A DNA stretch of 64,000 nucleotides from a candidate division NC10 bacterium CSP1-5 (GTDB lineage: Bacteria > Methylomirabilota > Methylomirabilia > Methylomirabilales > CSP1-5): positions 68,696 to 132,695 of the forward strand of contig LDXR01000005.1 of assembly GCA_001443495.1 (NCBI GenBank), in the 5' to 3' direction. The position numbers and the translations under genes were made by a program. Below, in pieces: positions 34,181 to 43,718 of this stretch. The stretch's first letter is position 1; the number at the start of each line of letters is the position of its first letter. The notes under the pieces are model-generated. The model was not told the DNA's origin. It did not search any database and saw only the letters and a list, made by a program, of their open reading frames with translations.

Positions 34181-35320
34181 TCAGGAGACCTTGGCTCCCA
34201 CCGAGAGCCTGGCCTTCACCGCCGCATGGAGGATCTCTCCCTGATGCACGACCAAGGGGCCACGCGTCAGCTCGTCGTTCAGGTCCAGATGCACTCTCCC
34301 GTCCTGGAGCAGATGCATGAGGAAATTCGTGACGGTCCTGGCGTACATCTGACTGGCGTGGAGCGGCACCGTGCTAGGGAGGTTCGTGGGGCCGATGACA
34401 ACGACGCCGTGCCTGATGACCTCCTGGCCCGGCTCGGTGAGAGCGCAGTTTCCCCCCTGCTCGGCGGCGAGATCCACAATGACGGACCCCGCTCGCATGC
34501 CCTGGACCATCTCCTCGGTGATCAGGACCGGGGCCCGCCGGCCCGGGACCAGGGCCGTCGTGATGACGACGTCCGCACCCGTCACGTATCGAGACATCAT
34601 CTGCCGTTGCTGCGTGTAGAACTCCTCTGACTGGGCCCTGGCGTACCCGGTCTTGTCCTCCGCATCCTTCGTTTCAAGGTCAACCTCGACGAACCTCGCA
34701 CCGAGACTCTCCACCTGTTCCCTCACGGTGGGTCGCGTGTCGTATGCCTCCACGACCGCGCCGAGCCGCTTCGCGGTGCCGATGGCCTGCAGCCCCGCCA
34801 CGCCGGCGCCGATGATGAGGACGCGCGCCGGGGTTATCGTGCCCGCGGCGGTCATGAGGAGAGGGAAGAGCTTCGGCAGGCGGCTCGCGGCAAGCAGAAC
34901 CGCCTTGTAGCCCGAGATGGTGCTCATGGCGCTCAAGGCATCCATCGGCTGGGCGCGCGTGATGCGCGGCATGAGCTCCATCGAGAAGGCCGTCACCCTT
35001 CGCGCGGCGAGGGTCCTGATCTCGGCGGTGCTGGTGTACGGTTGGAGGAAGCCGATCAGGGTCGAGCCTTCCTTCATTCTTCCGATTTCATCGGCTGTTG
35101 GCGGCTGTACCTTGAGGAGGATGTCGGCCCTCTGGAATATCTCTGGCTCGAGGCGCGCGCCCCTTTCGAGGTAGGAGCGGTCCGAAAAGCCGGCCGCCGC
35201 GCCCGCGCCCGACTGCACGAGAACCTCCAGACCCGCCTTCGTGAGCTTCGGAACAAGCTCGGGGACCAGCGCGACGCGCCGCTCGCCGGGGAACTTCTCT
35301 GTCGGAACACCGACGATCAT
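34181..35320 (-). CDS. pntA: NAD(P) transhydrogenase subunit alpha (NAD-binding part)
   Basis: PntAA-type NAD(H)-binding dI subunit of about 379 residues, homologous to alanine dehydrogenase: VGVPTEKFPGERRVALVPELVPKL, VLIIGAGVAGLQAIGTAKRLGAVVEAYDTR (Rossmann site) and PTNLPSTVPLHASQMYARTV. No C-terminal membrane helices are present, as expected for a split alpha subunit whose partner helices are fused to PntB here. Start ATG 35320 begins the conserved fold, with AAGGATC upstream. Together these genes couple proton-motive force to NADPH supply. Confidence 0.93.
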   Translation of the reverse strand: MIVGVPTEKFPGERRVALVPELVPKLTKAGLEVLVQSGAGAAAGFSDRSYLERGARLEPEIFQRADILLKVQPPTADEIGRMKEGSTLIGFLQPYTSTAEIRTLAARRVTAFSMELMPRITRAQPMDALSAMSTISGYKAVLLAASRLPKLFPLLMTAAGTITPARVLIIGAGVAGLQAIGTAKRLGAVVEAYDTRPTVREQVESLGARFVEVDLETKDAEDKTGYARAQSEEFYTQQRQMMSRYVTGADVVITTALVPGRRAPVLITEEMVQGMRAGSVIVDLAAEQGGNCALTEPGQEVIRHGVVVIGPTNLPSTVPLHASQMYARTVTNFLMHLLQDGRVHLDLNDELTRGPLVVHQGEILHAAVKARLSVGAKVS

Positions 35321-35456
35321 GAGATCCTTGTGGGTGTGTGGTTGGCGCCACCGGGACGCCGGCATCCCGGAGCGGTCGTGTGCACCCTAACATTTCACAT
35401 CGGTCGGAGCAAGAACGGCCCGTCCGGAGCACTCGCTGCTCACACCGGCGGTCAGG

Positions 35457-36653
35457 CTACGCGATAGCGCCAGCGGCGCGCAGCTTGCCGATTTGGGCCT
35501 GATCGATGCCGAGCCAGTGCAGGATCTCCTCGGTGTGTTGCCCCAGCAGAGGAGCCGGGCGGCGGATCCGACCCGGCGAGCGAGAGAGCTTCACGGGGAT
35601 GCCGATATTCTTGATTGTGCCGGCTACGGGATGGTCCAGCTCCACGAGCATCTCACGAGCCCGCACGTGGGGGTCCTCGTACACCTGGGCCATATTATAG
35701 ATCGGGCCGGCAGGCACGCCGGCCTCCTTCAAGAGGGCGAGCCATGCTGCCGTCGTCCGCTGTCGAAAGACCGGCTGCAGGGTCGCGGCGAGTTGCCGAC
35801 AGTGGCGGACACGGTCGGCACTGCTCACAAAGCGAGGGTCCTCGGCGAGATCCTGCCGCCCGAGGACTTTGCACAGCCTTTCCCAGGTGGACTGATTCGC
35901 CGCGCCGACACTGAGCGCCCCGTCCTGGGTGTCGAAAACCTGATAGGGTGCGTTCAGTCTGTGGGCGGATCCCATAGGAAGCGGAATCTCGCCGGTGGCG
36001 AAGTAGATGGACGACTCCCAAAAGGTGTAGGCCACGGCCCCCTCTAGGAGGGAGGTATCGACGTACTGTCCCTCCCCCGTCTTCAAGCGGTGGATATAGG
36101 CCGACAGGATCCCATAGGCGGCATACATCCCCGCATTGAGATCGGAGATGGGTACCCCCACCTTCGTGGGCAGATCTCCGGGGTGTCCGGTCACGCTGAT
36201 CAGCCCGCTCATCCCCTGGGCGACGAGATCGAAGCCCCCCAGGCTCCGGTACGGGCCGGTCTGGCCGAAGCCGGAGATGGAACAATAGATGATGGTGGGA
36301 TTGATCCCCTGGATCGCCTCGTAGTGGAGCCCGAGGCTTTCCATCGTGCCCGGGCGGAAGTTTTCCACCAGGATCTCACTCCGCCTGGCGAGGCGGCGAA
36401 AGACGTCGCGCCCCTCTTCCGATTTGAGATTGAGGGTGACGCTCCGCTTGTTCCGATTGATGGCCAGGAAGGCGGCGGACTCTTCGGCAATGAAGGGGGG
36501 GCCGAAGGACCGGGAATCGTCCCCTCCCTGGAGTTTCTCGACCTTGATGACATCCGCCCCCATGTCGGCGAGGAGGAGCGTGCAGAAGGGCCCCGCCATC
36601 ACCTGGGTCGCATCGAGAACCACGACGCCTTCCAGCGGCATGCGTGCCGTCAT
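35457..36653 (-). CDS. CaiB/BaiF type III CoA-transferase
   Basis: A 398-residue CoA-transferase: LEGVVVLDATQVMAGPFCTLLLADMGADVIKVE, INRNKRSVTLNLKSEEG, the catalytic Asp region FGQTGPYRSLGGFDLVAQGMSG, and a C-terminal fold ending RAREMLVELDHPVAGTI. It moves CoA between carboxylates. The true start is ATG 36653 with GGGAGGGAAGG upstream. The 639-residue track ORF is this gene plus an out-of-frame reading of the upstream enoyl-CoA hydratase gene. It is the last gene of the large gntR operon. Confidence 0.94.
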   Translation of the reverse strand: MTARMPLEGVVVLDATQVMAGPFCTLLLADMGADVIKVEKLQGGDDSRSFGPPFIAEESAAFLAINRNKRSVTLNLKSEEGRDVFRRLARRSEILVENFRPGTMESLGLHYEAIQGINPTIIYCSISGFGQTGPYRSLGGFDLVAQGMSGLISVTGHPGDLPTKVGVPISDLNAGMYAAYGILSAYIHRLKTGEGQYVDTSLLEGAVAYTFWESSIYFATGEIPLPMGSAHRLNAPYQVFDTQDGALSVGAANQSTWERLCKVLGRQDLAEDPRFVSSADRVRHCRQLAATLQPVFRQRTTAAWLALLKEAGVPAGPIYNMAQVYEDPHVRAREMLVELDHPVAGTIKNIGIPVKLSRSPGRIRRPAPLLGQHTEEILHWLGIDQAQIGKLRAAGAIA

Positions 36654-36679
36654 CGGCCTTCCCTCCCGCTCCGGGCAGC

Positions 36680-37468
36680 TCAGCGTCCGCGGAAGACCGG
36701 CTTCCTTTTCTCCAGAAACGCGCGCCGCCCTTCCTGGAAGTCCTCGGTATCGAAGCAGGCAAAGATGAGCTTTTTCTCCTCGGGCGTGAGCCCCTCGAGG
36801 CCGGGATCGCGGAGCACCGTCTCGAGCATCTGCTTGTGCCAGCGATGGCTCAATGGCGCGGTGCCGGCGATCTCCGCGGCCACCTTTTCGGTGTAGGACT
36901 CGAGTTCGTCGAGGGGGACCAGGCGCGAGATGAGGCCGATCCGGAGTGCCTCCTCGGCTTCGACCAGCCGGGCCGTGAGCAGGATGTCCATGGTCATTCC
37001 GGAACCTATCAGCTGGACCAGTCGAGACATCTCCCGGTACCCCACTACGATCCCGAGCTTGGCGGTGGGAATCCCGAACCGGGCATTGTCGGCGGCGATC
37101 CGGAGATCGGCGGCCGTGGCCAGCTCGAGCCCACCCCCCACACAATAGCCGGCCACCATGGCGATCGTCGGCCTGGGGAGATGAGCGATCGCCTCCAGGC
37201 CCTCTTCGACCGCCGCGTGATACTTGCTGGCCAACGCGGAGTTCTTGCGTTGCTCCTCGAACTCCGCGATGTCGGCCCCGGCCGAGAAAGCCTGCGTCCC
37301 GGTCCCACGGAAAACCACCACCCTCACGTCGGCGTCGGCCTCGAGTTCGGCCATCAGGGCGGCGAGCCGGTGCCACATCGCGTAGGTGACGGCATTGCGT
37401 TGCGCCGGTCGGTTGATGGTGATGATGGCAATCCCGTTGGCTCTAGCGAGCAGAATCTCTTGGCCCAT
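36680..37468 (-). CDS. enoyl-CoA hydratase/isomerase (crotonase family)
   Basis: A 262-residue crotonase fold: INRPAQRNAVTYAMWHRL, the oxyanion-hole segment AFSAGADIAEFEEQ, PTIAMVAGYCVGGGLELATAADLRIA and the downstream Glu region (PTAKLGIVVGYREMSRLVQLIG). The second catalytic Glu is not obvious by eye, so hydratase versus isomerase or hydrolase is unresolved. Start ATG 37468 is preferred, and the gene's 5' end overlaps the zincin gene by 26 bp. It lies between a zincin and a CoA-transferase in an acyl-CoA operon. Confidence 0.92.
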   Translation of the reverse strand: MGQEILLARANGIAIITINRPAQRNAVTYAMWHRLAALMAELEADADVRVVVFRGTGTQAFSAGADIAEFEEQRKNSALASKYHAAVEEGLEAIAHLPRPTIAMVAGYCVGGGLELATAADLRIAADNARFGIPTAKLGIVVGYREMSRLVQLIGSGMTMDILLTARLVEAEEALRIGLISRLVPLDELESYTEKVAAEIAGTAPLSHRWHKQMLETVLRDPGLEGLTPEEKKLIFACFDTEDFQEGRRAFLEKRKPVFRGR

Positions 37469-37910
37469 CGCGCATCCTTTCCTCATCTCGAAAATGCTGT
37501 TCCACCGCCGTCGCCTGCCGCTCGAGTGTATCGCGCGAGTCGTTCTCTGTCATCCCCCAATAGACGAACTGAAAGTAGTGCGCCAATTCGTGGGCCAGCA
37601 GGTCCGGGCGGCTCGGCTCGACGACGATCAAGTTGGCCGAGGGGATGTAGGCAGAAAAGACCCGGCCCCCCGTGTCGAGACCGATGAGCGCCGCAAAGCG
37701 CTCCGGATCCATCTCATACCGCAGGACGATCTGCGGGCAGGGTCGGTCCTCCTCTACCCGGATATACATCAGTTCGGCCACCCGATCGAAGACCCGGCGC
37801 ACCTCGCCGTCACCGCAGGCCCCCGCCGGCCTCGGGGTTGTTGCCAGGACGACCACGAGACCCGCGATCACTAGAGCTTGACGATGTCGAGAATAAACAG
37901 GCTGAGCCAT
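37443..37910 (-). CDS. exported small zincin-like protein (HELAH)
   Basis: A 155-residue protein with a signal peptide (LVIAGLVVVLATTPRPAGA) followed by a Cys in the mature start (CGDGEV), then a metal motif HELAHYFQFVY (about 106-116). The gene overlaps dctM upstream (40 bp) and the hydratase gene downstream (26 bp), so it is firmly in the operon, though its sequence gives no metabolic role. A periplasmic metallopeptidase-like protein is the best guess. Confidence 0.78.
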   Translation of the reverse strand: MAQPVYSRHRQALVIAGLVVVLATTPRPAGACGDGEVRRVFDRVAELMYIRVEEDRPCPQIVLRYEMDPERFAALIGLDTGGRVFSAYIPSANLIVVEPSRPDLLAHELAHYFQFVYWGMTENDSRDTLERQATAVEQHFRDEERMRDGPRDSAR

Positions 37911-39148
37911 GGCACGTAGGTCACCAAGAGCGTCACGAAGACCAGCACCAGCGTGTAGACGTACCCTGCCTTGAAGACCTCCCAGAAGGGGATGTCGGCA
38001 ATGGCCGCCGTCGTGAGGAGGACGGAGGCGACAGGCGGGGTCTGCTGCCCCACGCCCAGGTTGATGGTCACGATGATGCCGAAGTGAATCGGATCGATCC
38101 CGAGCTTTCGGATCAGGGGCATCACGATCGGCACGATGAGGATGATCGCCGCAGCGCTGTGCAGGAACATCCCGGCGAGGAAGAAGAAGAGGTTCAGGAA
38201 GAGGAGGATCAGGTACTTGTTATTGGTCGTCTCGAGTATGGCCCGGGCGAACTTCTGGGGGACCTGCTCGGTGGTCAGATACCACCCGAGGACTGCCGAG
38301 GCGGCCACGATCACCATGACCGCAGCGGTCTGGAGCGACGAGTCCCTGAGGACGCGGACGAGAAAGTGCCACGAGACCTCGCGGTATATAAACGCGCCGA
38401 TGACAAGGGCCGCCACCGCCGCGAGCGCGGCGACCTCGGTGGCCGTCGCAATCCCCAAAAGGAAGCCGCCCCAGATCACGACCGGGATCAAGAGGGCCCA
38501 GGTAGATTCCAGGGTGGCCGCGCCGACTCTGCGAAGGGAGAAGGCGTCTTCCACGGGGAAGTTGTACTTGCGCGCATAGTAGTAGGACAGGAGCATCATG
38601 CACCCCCCGGCCAGGAAGCCGGGGACGAAGCCGGCGATAAAAAGCCTGGCCACCGATTCCTCCGCCATCCAGGCGTAGATGATCATGGGGATGCTGGGTG
38701 GGATCAGGATGGCGGCGCTGGCCGCGTTCGAGACCACGGCGGCGCTGAAGGCGCGGGGGTATCCCCGCTTCTCCATGGCGGGGATGACCACCTTGCCGAT
38801 GGCGGCCGCGTCGGCGACGGAGGAGCCCGAGATCTCGCTTTGGATCATCGTCGCCAGGATCGTGACCATCGAGAGTCCTCCGCGGATGTGTCCCACTACG
38901 GAGCTGGCGAGATTGACCAGGCGGAGTGAGATCCCGCCTGTCTCCATTAGGCCCCCGGCCAGGATGAAGAGCGGGATGGCGAGAAGCGGAAAGCTTGAGG
39001 AACCCGCAAAGAGGTTCAGGGGGATGACCGTCAGCGGCGCCACCCCCTTTCCGACGAGGAAGATAGCGGTGCTGAGGACCAGAGCGTAACCGATCGGGAC
39101 ACCGATCGCCGTCAGGCCGAGGACGAAGGCAAGGATCAGCCATTCCAT
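37871..39148 (-). CDS. dctM: TRAP transporter large permease (DctM)
   Basis: A 425-residue inner-membrane protein with about 12 helices: GVPIGYALVLSTAIFLVGKG, IPLFILAGGLMETGG, the DctM signature SGSSVADAAAIGKVVIPAMEKRGYP, and NLGVGQQTPPVASVLL. It carries Na+-coupled substrate passage with DctQ and DctP (family role). It ends inside the next gene (40 bp overlap). Confidence 0.94.
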   Translation of the reverse strand: MEWLILAFVLGLTAIGVPIGYALVLSTAIFLVGKGVAPLTVIPLNLFAGSSSFPLLAIPLFILAGGLMETGGISLRLVNLASSVVGHIRGGLSMVTILATMIQSEISGSSVADAAAIGKVVIPAMEKRGYPRAFSAAVVSNAASAAILIPPSIPMIIYAWMAEESVARLFIAGFVPGFLAGGCMMLLSYYYARKYNFPVEDAFSLRRVGAATLESTWALLIPVVIWGGFLLGIATATEVAALAAVAALVIGAFIYREVSWHFLVRVLRDSSLQTAAVMVIVAASAVLGWYLTTEQVPQKFARAILETTNNKYLILLFLNLFFFLAGMFLHSAAAIILIVPIVMPLIRKLGIDPIHFGIIVTINLGVGQQTPPVASVLLTTAAIADIPFWEVFKAGYVYTLVLVFVTLLVTYVPWLSLFILDIVKL

Positions 39149-39193
39149 CGGAAATCATCCTCTGACGATCGAGGGTCGCCGAAGGCAGCGCCG

Positions 39194-39703
39194 TCACTCG
39201 GTTGCGTCACGTTGGGATCCCTCCTTCCCGAGCACCGCCCCCTGGAGGAGCCTGGCCAGGTCCGCCAGACTGACCAATACCATCAGCCCCCCGCTGATCG
39301 GGAGGACGCTGTACACCCAGCTCATCCGCACCCACTCCAGGGAAACCGCCGTCTCCACCCTGACCGCGACCATCAGAACCCAACCGTAATAGCAAAGGAT
39401 GCCCTGGAAGATCAGGACGCACACCTCCGCACCCATGGCCACCCACCGGCGGGCCTCGGGCCGGAACCCCTCGACGATGGTCTCGAAGGCGATGTGCTTG
39501 CGGTGGTACGCCGCCACGACCGCCCCGTAGAACGTCAGCCAGACGAGCAGGTACGAGGCGAATTCGTCGTACCAGATGAGCGACGCATTCAGGACATAGC
39601 GGTAGAAGACCCCGAGCGTCACGACGACGACCATGGCGATGAGCAACAACATCGCCCACACGTCCGCCAGCGCCATGAGCCACCGGTAGAGGCGCGACAA
39701 CAT
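39194..39703 (-). CDS. dctQ: TRAP transporter small permease (DctQ)
   Basis: A 169-residue four-helix membrane protein: ALADVWAMLLLIAMVVVVTLGVFYRYVLN, IWYDEFASYLLVWLTFYGAVVAAYHRKHIAFE (the E-F-A-Y pattern of DctQ) and YSVLPISGGLMVLVSLADL. I start at ATG 39703 after GGGAGG; the track's nine extra residues lack a Shine-Dalgarno. It lies between dctP and dctM. Confidence 0.93.
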   Translation of the reverse strand: MLSRLYRWLMALADVWAMLLLIAMVVVVTLGVFYRYVLNASLIWYDEFASYLLVWLTFYGAVVAAYHRKHIAFETIVEGFRPEARRWVAMGAEVCVLIFQGILCYYGWVLMVAVRVETAVSLEWVRMSWVYSVLPISGGLMVLVSLADLARLLQGAVLGKEGSQRDATE

Positions 39704-39791
39704 GGACGGACCTCCCGACGCCTGTATCATGCGCCCATTGCAAAGAAGGGCGCCGCCCCGGCCTCACGGCAGAGGCGGCGCCGCGCGCGAC

Positions 39792-40799
39792 TTACCTCAA
39801 GGACTGGATGAGCTTGACCAGGTCGCCGCCTCCCTTCACCTCTACGTCGAACTCGTGGTAGATGGGCGCGGAGGCCCTGATGAAACCGCTCCTGTCCACC
39901 TCGTTCATCTTCATCTGGCCGGTCGTCAGTTTGGCAGCCAATTCCTTGTCCAGCCGCTCGCCTTCGCTTCTGGCAAAGTCCCCGACTTCGACGGCGATCT
40001 TCTCGAGGGTCTGCTGGATGTCCTTGGGGAGCTTCTGCCAGAAGGCCTCACTAATGGCAGGGTAGGCCGGGGTGTAGACGTGGCCGGTCAGGGAGAGGTA
40101 TTTCTGCACTTCGTTGAACTTCGCCGAGGCGATCTGGGGGAACGGGTTCTCTTGCCCGTCCATGACCCCGGACTGAAGCGCCGAGTAGACCTCGGCGAAC
40201 GGCATGGGGGACGGATTCGCCCCGTAGGCCTTGAACATCTTGGCCCGCCAGACGCCGCCCGGAATGCGGAGCTTGATTCCCTTCAGGTCGTCCGGCGCGT
40301 TGATGGGCCGGACGTTGTTGGTCACGTGCCGGAACCCGTTCTCCCAGTATCCGAGGAGGCGCATACCCTTGCCGGGAATCGGGGTGAACAGGGCGTCGCG
40401 GACACGCGGGTCCCCGGCGACCTTCTTCATGTGGGCCCGGTCCACAATGATATACGGCATCTCGAAGACGCCGAACTTCGTCTCAACAGTGCTCATGATC
40501 GTGGAGGGGAGGAACATCTCGAGCGCCCCGATCTTGATCCCCTTGACCATGGCTTCGTCGGTTCCGAGCTGGCTGGAGTGGAAGGTTTTCACCTCCACTT
40601 TGCCCTTCAGCGCCGCATTCACGCGCTTTGCGTACTCGTTGGCCGTTATGTCAAACAGGGAGTTCGGAAATCCCACGTGCCCGAACCGAATCTCGATGAG
40701 CGCGGCTCCCGTCGTCGGCGTCACGAACAGATGACTACCGCTGGCGATGGCGAAGATAATCAGGAGAACGGCTATGAGGACCTTGCCCCATGTCTTCAT
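39792..40799 (-). CDS. dctP: TRAP transporter substrate-binding protein (DctP)
   Basis: A 335-residue periplasmic binding protein with signal VLIAVLLIIFAIASGSHLF, then the DctP fold: FHSSQLGTDEAMVKGIKIGALEMF, LKGIKLRIPGGVWRAKMFKAYGANPSPMPFAEVYSALQSGVMDGQENPF (the conserved ligand-binding Arg in KLRIP). Such proteins bind dicarboxylates, keto acids or aromatic acids. The exact ligand is not readable. It overlaps the upstream oxidoreductase gene by 4 bp. Confidence 0.95.
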   Translation of the reverse strand: MKTWGKVLIAVLLIIFAIASGSHLFVTPTTGAALIEIRFGHVGFPNSLFDITANEYAKRVNAALKGKVEVKTFHSSQLGTDEAMVKGIKIGALEMFLPSTIMSTVETKFGVFEMPYIIVDRAHMKKVAGDPRVRDALFTPIPGKGMRLLGYWENGFRHVTNNVRPINAPDDLKGIKLRIPGGVWRAKMFKAYGANPSPMPFAEVYSALQSGVMDGQENPFPQIASAKFNEVQKYLSLTGHVYTPAYPAISEAFWQKLPKDIQQTLEKIAVEVGDFARSEGERLDKELAAKLTTGQMKMNEVDRSGFIRASAPIYHEFDVEVKGGGDLVKLIQSLR

Positions 40800-43714
40800 G
40801 GCATCTCCCTCCCTTTCCCTTGCTGTAGATGCGTGATGACTGCCTCCGAGAGAATCTCGGCAGGATGCCGGGCCCGGCGGCCGGTCCCGTGCAGGATTTG
40901 CTGTCGGCAGGAGACCCCCGAGGCAACGACCTCTGCGCCCTCGCCAGCGTTCTCGATCGCCGGAAACAGTCGCTGCCGCCCGATGGCAACCGAGAGGTCG
41001 TAGTGCTCTCGCTCAAAGCCGAAGGAGCCCGCCATCCCGCAGCAGCCGGCATCGATCTCCTTCACGCTGAGGCCCGGAATCAGGCGCAGGGCCTCGAGGG
41101 TCGGACGAGTTCCCACCAATGCCTTCTGGTGGCAGTGGCCGTGGACGAGGACGCGCCGCTCGGTCGGCCGAAAGGCGCCTGCACAATCCCCCCGCCGGCC
41201 GACGAGAAATTCCTCCAGCAGCAAGCTCTGCCGCGCCACCGCCTCGGCCTCCGGCCCCTCGGCGAGCTCCGGGACCTCATCCCGCAGGGTCAACAGGCAG
41301 CTCGGCTCGCACCCCACGATGGGGATCCCTGACCTCACATACCGAGACAACCGCTCGACCGTCGCGCGAGCGCACTGCGCCGCCTCGCGCAGGAGGCCCT
41401 TGGAGATCAAGGTCCGGCCACAGCAGCCGGCCTCCGCCAGGATCACCTGATACCCCAACCCCTCCAGGAGCCGCGTGGCCGCCATCCCCACCTCGGGATA
41501 GTGATAATTCATAAAGGTATCGGGGAAAAGGGCAACCGACCCCTTGGTCGACAGCGGCGAGGCACCCCGCCTGAGGAACCATTGCGTGAAGGTCACAGGG
41601 GTAAAAGGGGGCAACGGACGCCGCCGCTCGATGCCCACCAGATGATGGAGGACCCACCGGGTTGCGGGGATCGCCGTCGCCCAATTCGACAGCGGGGCCA
41701 ACCGGCTCCCCCACTGCCCCAGCTTCGCGGCATGGGCAAAGAGCCGCGCGCGGAGGGGGATGCCGTTCTTCTCGTAGTAGCGCGCGAGGAACTCTGCCTT
41801 GAGCTTGGCCATATCGACGCTTGTAGGGCACTCGGCTTTGCAGGCCTTGCACTCGAGGCAGAGATCGAGCGCCCCGTAGAGTTCCGGCCCGCTCAGGGTC
41901 TCGGGCGGGAGCTCCCCCGAGAGGGCGGCCCGGAGGAGGTTGGCGCGACCGCGGGTCGTGTGTTCCTCCTCGCGCGTGACCATGTAGGAGGGACACATGC
42001 TCCCGTGCATCTTACGACAGTTCCCTACCCCCGAGCACCGTTCGACCGCGGCCGCGAAGCCCCCCTCATCGCGGAAGCGGTGGTGGGTCGTGACAGCGGC
42101 CGCCCGATACCCCGGGCCGTAGCGCAGGCGCCCGTTGACCGGTGGCGGATCGTCGCTGACGATCTTGCCCGGATTGAGGATACCGCGCGGGTCGAGGAGC
42201 GTCTTCACCTCCCGGAAGGCCTGTTCCAAGCCCCCGTACTGTCCCGTGATGTAAGGAGTCCGCGCCAGCCCGTCCCCGTGCTCGGCGCTGATGGTCCCCT
42301 TGAGATCCCATACGACCGCGTACGCTTCCTCGGCGATGGTCCGGATCAGGCCCACGTCCCGCGGTTCCTTCGGGTCGAGGAAGGGCAGGATGTGGAGGTT
42401 GCCGTCCCCGGCATGGCCGTAGATGCCGGCCATCACGCCGTGCTTCTCCAGGAGCGTGCGCATCCGACTGATGAAGTCGGGCAACCGGGTCGGATGCACG
42501 GCGGCGTCTTCAATGAAGGCCAGCGGCTTGCGGGGGCCTTTCACCTTGTTGGCGACCGCGCCGGCGACCTTCCGGATGGCGACGATCCTCGCCTGGTCGG
42601 CTCGATCCGTCGCGAGGAGCATGCCGGTGGCCAGCCGGCTCTCCTCGAGCAGCCGTCGATGCGTCGCCGCCATGCGCTCCTCTACCTCCTCCGGACGCTC
42701 CCCCTCGTGCTCGAGGATCAGGATCGCCTCGATCCCCTCCGGGAGGAAGGGGCGGAGTTCGGGGTTCGCCTCGCGGCTGAAATCGAGGAGCTGCCGCTCG
42801 ATGGCTTCGATCATGCTCGGCTGGAGCTCCCGGAGGAGGACCACGGCCTCTCCCATCTTCTCGAGGGCGTCGAAGGTGAGGAGCGCGATCGTCCGGTGCC
42901 TGGGATGATCCAGGATCCGGAAGCTCGCCTCGGTGAAGATCCCCAACGTCCCCTCCGATCCGGTCAAGAGCTGGCCGAGGTCGATCATCCCGTCTTGAAC
43001 GACCCGCCAGAGGTTGTACCCGCAGTTGTTGTTGGTCACCTCCGGGGCCTTCGCTTTCAATTGATCGCCATAGCGGTTCAGGATGTCGAGGAGGCCTCTG
43101 TAGATCGGGCCCTGAACCGGGTCCGTGAGCAGCGCCGCGAGGCGGGGGCCGTTCCGGTCCACGGGCTCGGTCCGGATCACCTCCCCGCTCGCCAGGACGA
43201 CGTCGAGGGACTCCAGGTAATCACGCGTCGTGCCGTACTTGACCGAGTGAGCTCCTTTGCTGTTGGTGGCCAGCATCCCGCCCAGGGCGCAGACGTCGCC
43301 GCTTGACGGGTCGGGAGGGAAATACTTGTTGTGCGCCTTGAGCGCCGTCGTAAGCGCCGTGAGCGTGCAGCCGGGCTCGACCCGCACCCGACCGTCGGCC
43401 GGCTCGAGCGCCGAAATCCGGTGCATGTACCGCGTGAAATCCAGGACGATCCCGGCGCCGAGCTCCTGCCCGCACCGGCTGGATCCGCCTCCGCGGGGAA
43501 TCACGGGGATGCCGCGGTCGGCGGCGTAGCGCACGGTCGCGATCACATCCTCGCAGCTCTTGGGGAAGACGACGCCGAGCGGCGTGATCCGATACATGCA
43601 GGCCCCGGTGCTGTAGAGCACCCGCGTCACCTCATCGAAGCGCACGTCTCCCCGGATGAGGGATTGCAGATCGGCGGCCACGGCCTGGAGTTTCGCGGCA
43701 AAGGCGTCGCTCAT
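40796..43714 (-). CDS. FAD-linked oxidase fused to CCG/Fe-S domain (GlcD-GlcF type)
   Basis: A 972-residue 2-hydroxyacid dehydrogenase-like protein. Residues about 40-480 are a vanillyl-alcohol-oxidase-type FAD domain (GIPVIPRGGGSSRCGQELGAG, LGGMLATNSKGAHSVKYGTTRDY, YGHAGDGNLHILPFLD). About 545-690 is an iron-sulfur segment (GVGNCRKMHGSMCPSYMVTREEEHTTRGRAN, CLECKACKAECPTSVDMAKLKAE). The C terminus has two CCG domains (GCCGRTLISKG, GCCGMAGSFG). This is the layout of D-lactate or glycolate dehydrogenase fusions, oxidising a 2-hydroxy acid to a 2-oxo acid. Confidence 0.92.
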   Translation of the reverse strand: MSDAFAAKLQAVAADLQSLIRGDVRFDEVTRVLYSTGACMYRITPLGVVFPKSCEDVIATVRYAADRGIPVIPRGGGSSRCGQELGAGIVLDFTRYMHRISALEPADGRVRVEPGCTLTALTTALKAHNKYFPPDPSSGDVCALGGMLATNSKGAHSVKYGTTRDYLESLDVVLASGEVIRTEPVDRNGPRLAALLTDPVQGPIYRGLLDILNRYGDQLKAKAPEVTNNNCGYNLWRVVQDGMIDLGQLLTGSEGTLGIFTEASFRILDHPRHRTIALLTFDALEKMGEAVVLLRELQPSMIEAIERQLLDFSREANPELRPFLPEGIEAILILEHEGERPEEVEERMAATHRRLLEESRLATGMLLATDRADQARIVAIRKVAGAVANKVKGPRKPLAFIEDAAVHPTRLPDFISRMRTLLEKHGVMAGIYGHAGDGNLHILPFLDPKEPRDVGLIRTIAEEAYAVVWDLKGTISAEHGDGLARTPYITGQYGGLEQAFREVKTLLDPRGILNPGKIVSDDPPPVNGRLRYGPGYRAAAVTTHHRFRDEGGFAAAVERCSGVGNCRKMHGSMCPSYMVTREEEHTTRGRANLLRAALSGELPPETLSGPELYGALDLCLECKACKAECPTSVDMAKLKAEFLARYYEKNGIPLRARLFAHAAKLGQWGSRLAPLSNWATAIPATRWVLHHLVGIERRRPLPPFTPVTFTQWFLRRGASPLSTKGSVALFPDTFMNYHYPEVGMAATRLLEGLGYQVILAEAGCCGRTLISKGLLREAAQCARATVERLSRYVRSGIPIVGCEPSCLLTLRDEVPELAEGPEAEAVARQSLLLEEFLVGRRGDCAGAFRPTERRVLVHGHCHQKALVGTRPTLEALRLIPGLSVKEIDAGCCGMAGSFGFEREHYDLSVAIGRQRLFPAIENAGEGAEVVASGVSCRQQILHGTGRRARHPAEILSEAVITHLQQGKGREMP

Positions 43715-43718
43715 GACT

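Noticed and set aside
35457-37376. 639-residue ORF from the track as one long CoA-transferase gene
   Set aside because: The first 241 residues are an Arg/Gly-rich out-of-frame reading of the enoyl-CoA hydratase gene. The conserved CoA-transferase starts at ATG 36653 with its own Shine-Dalgarno.
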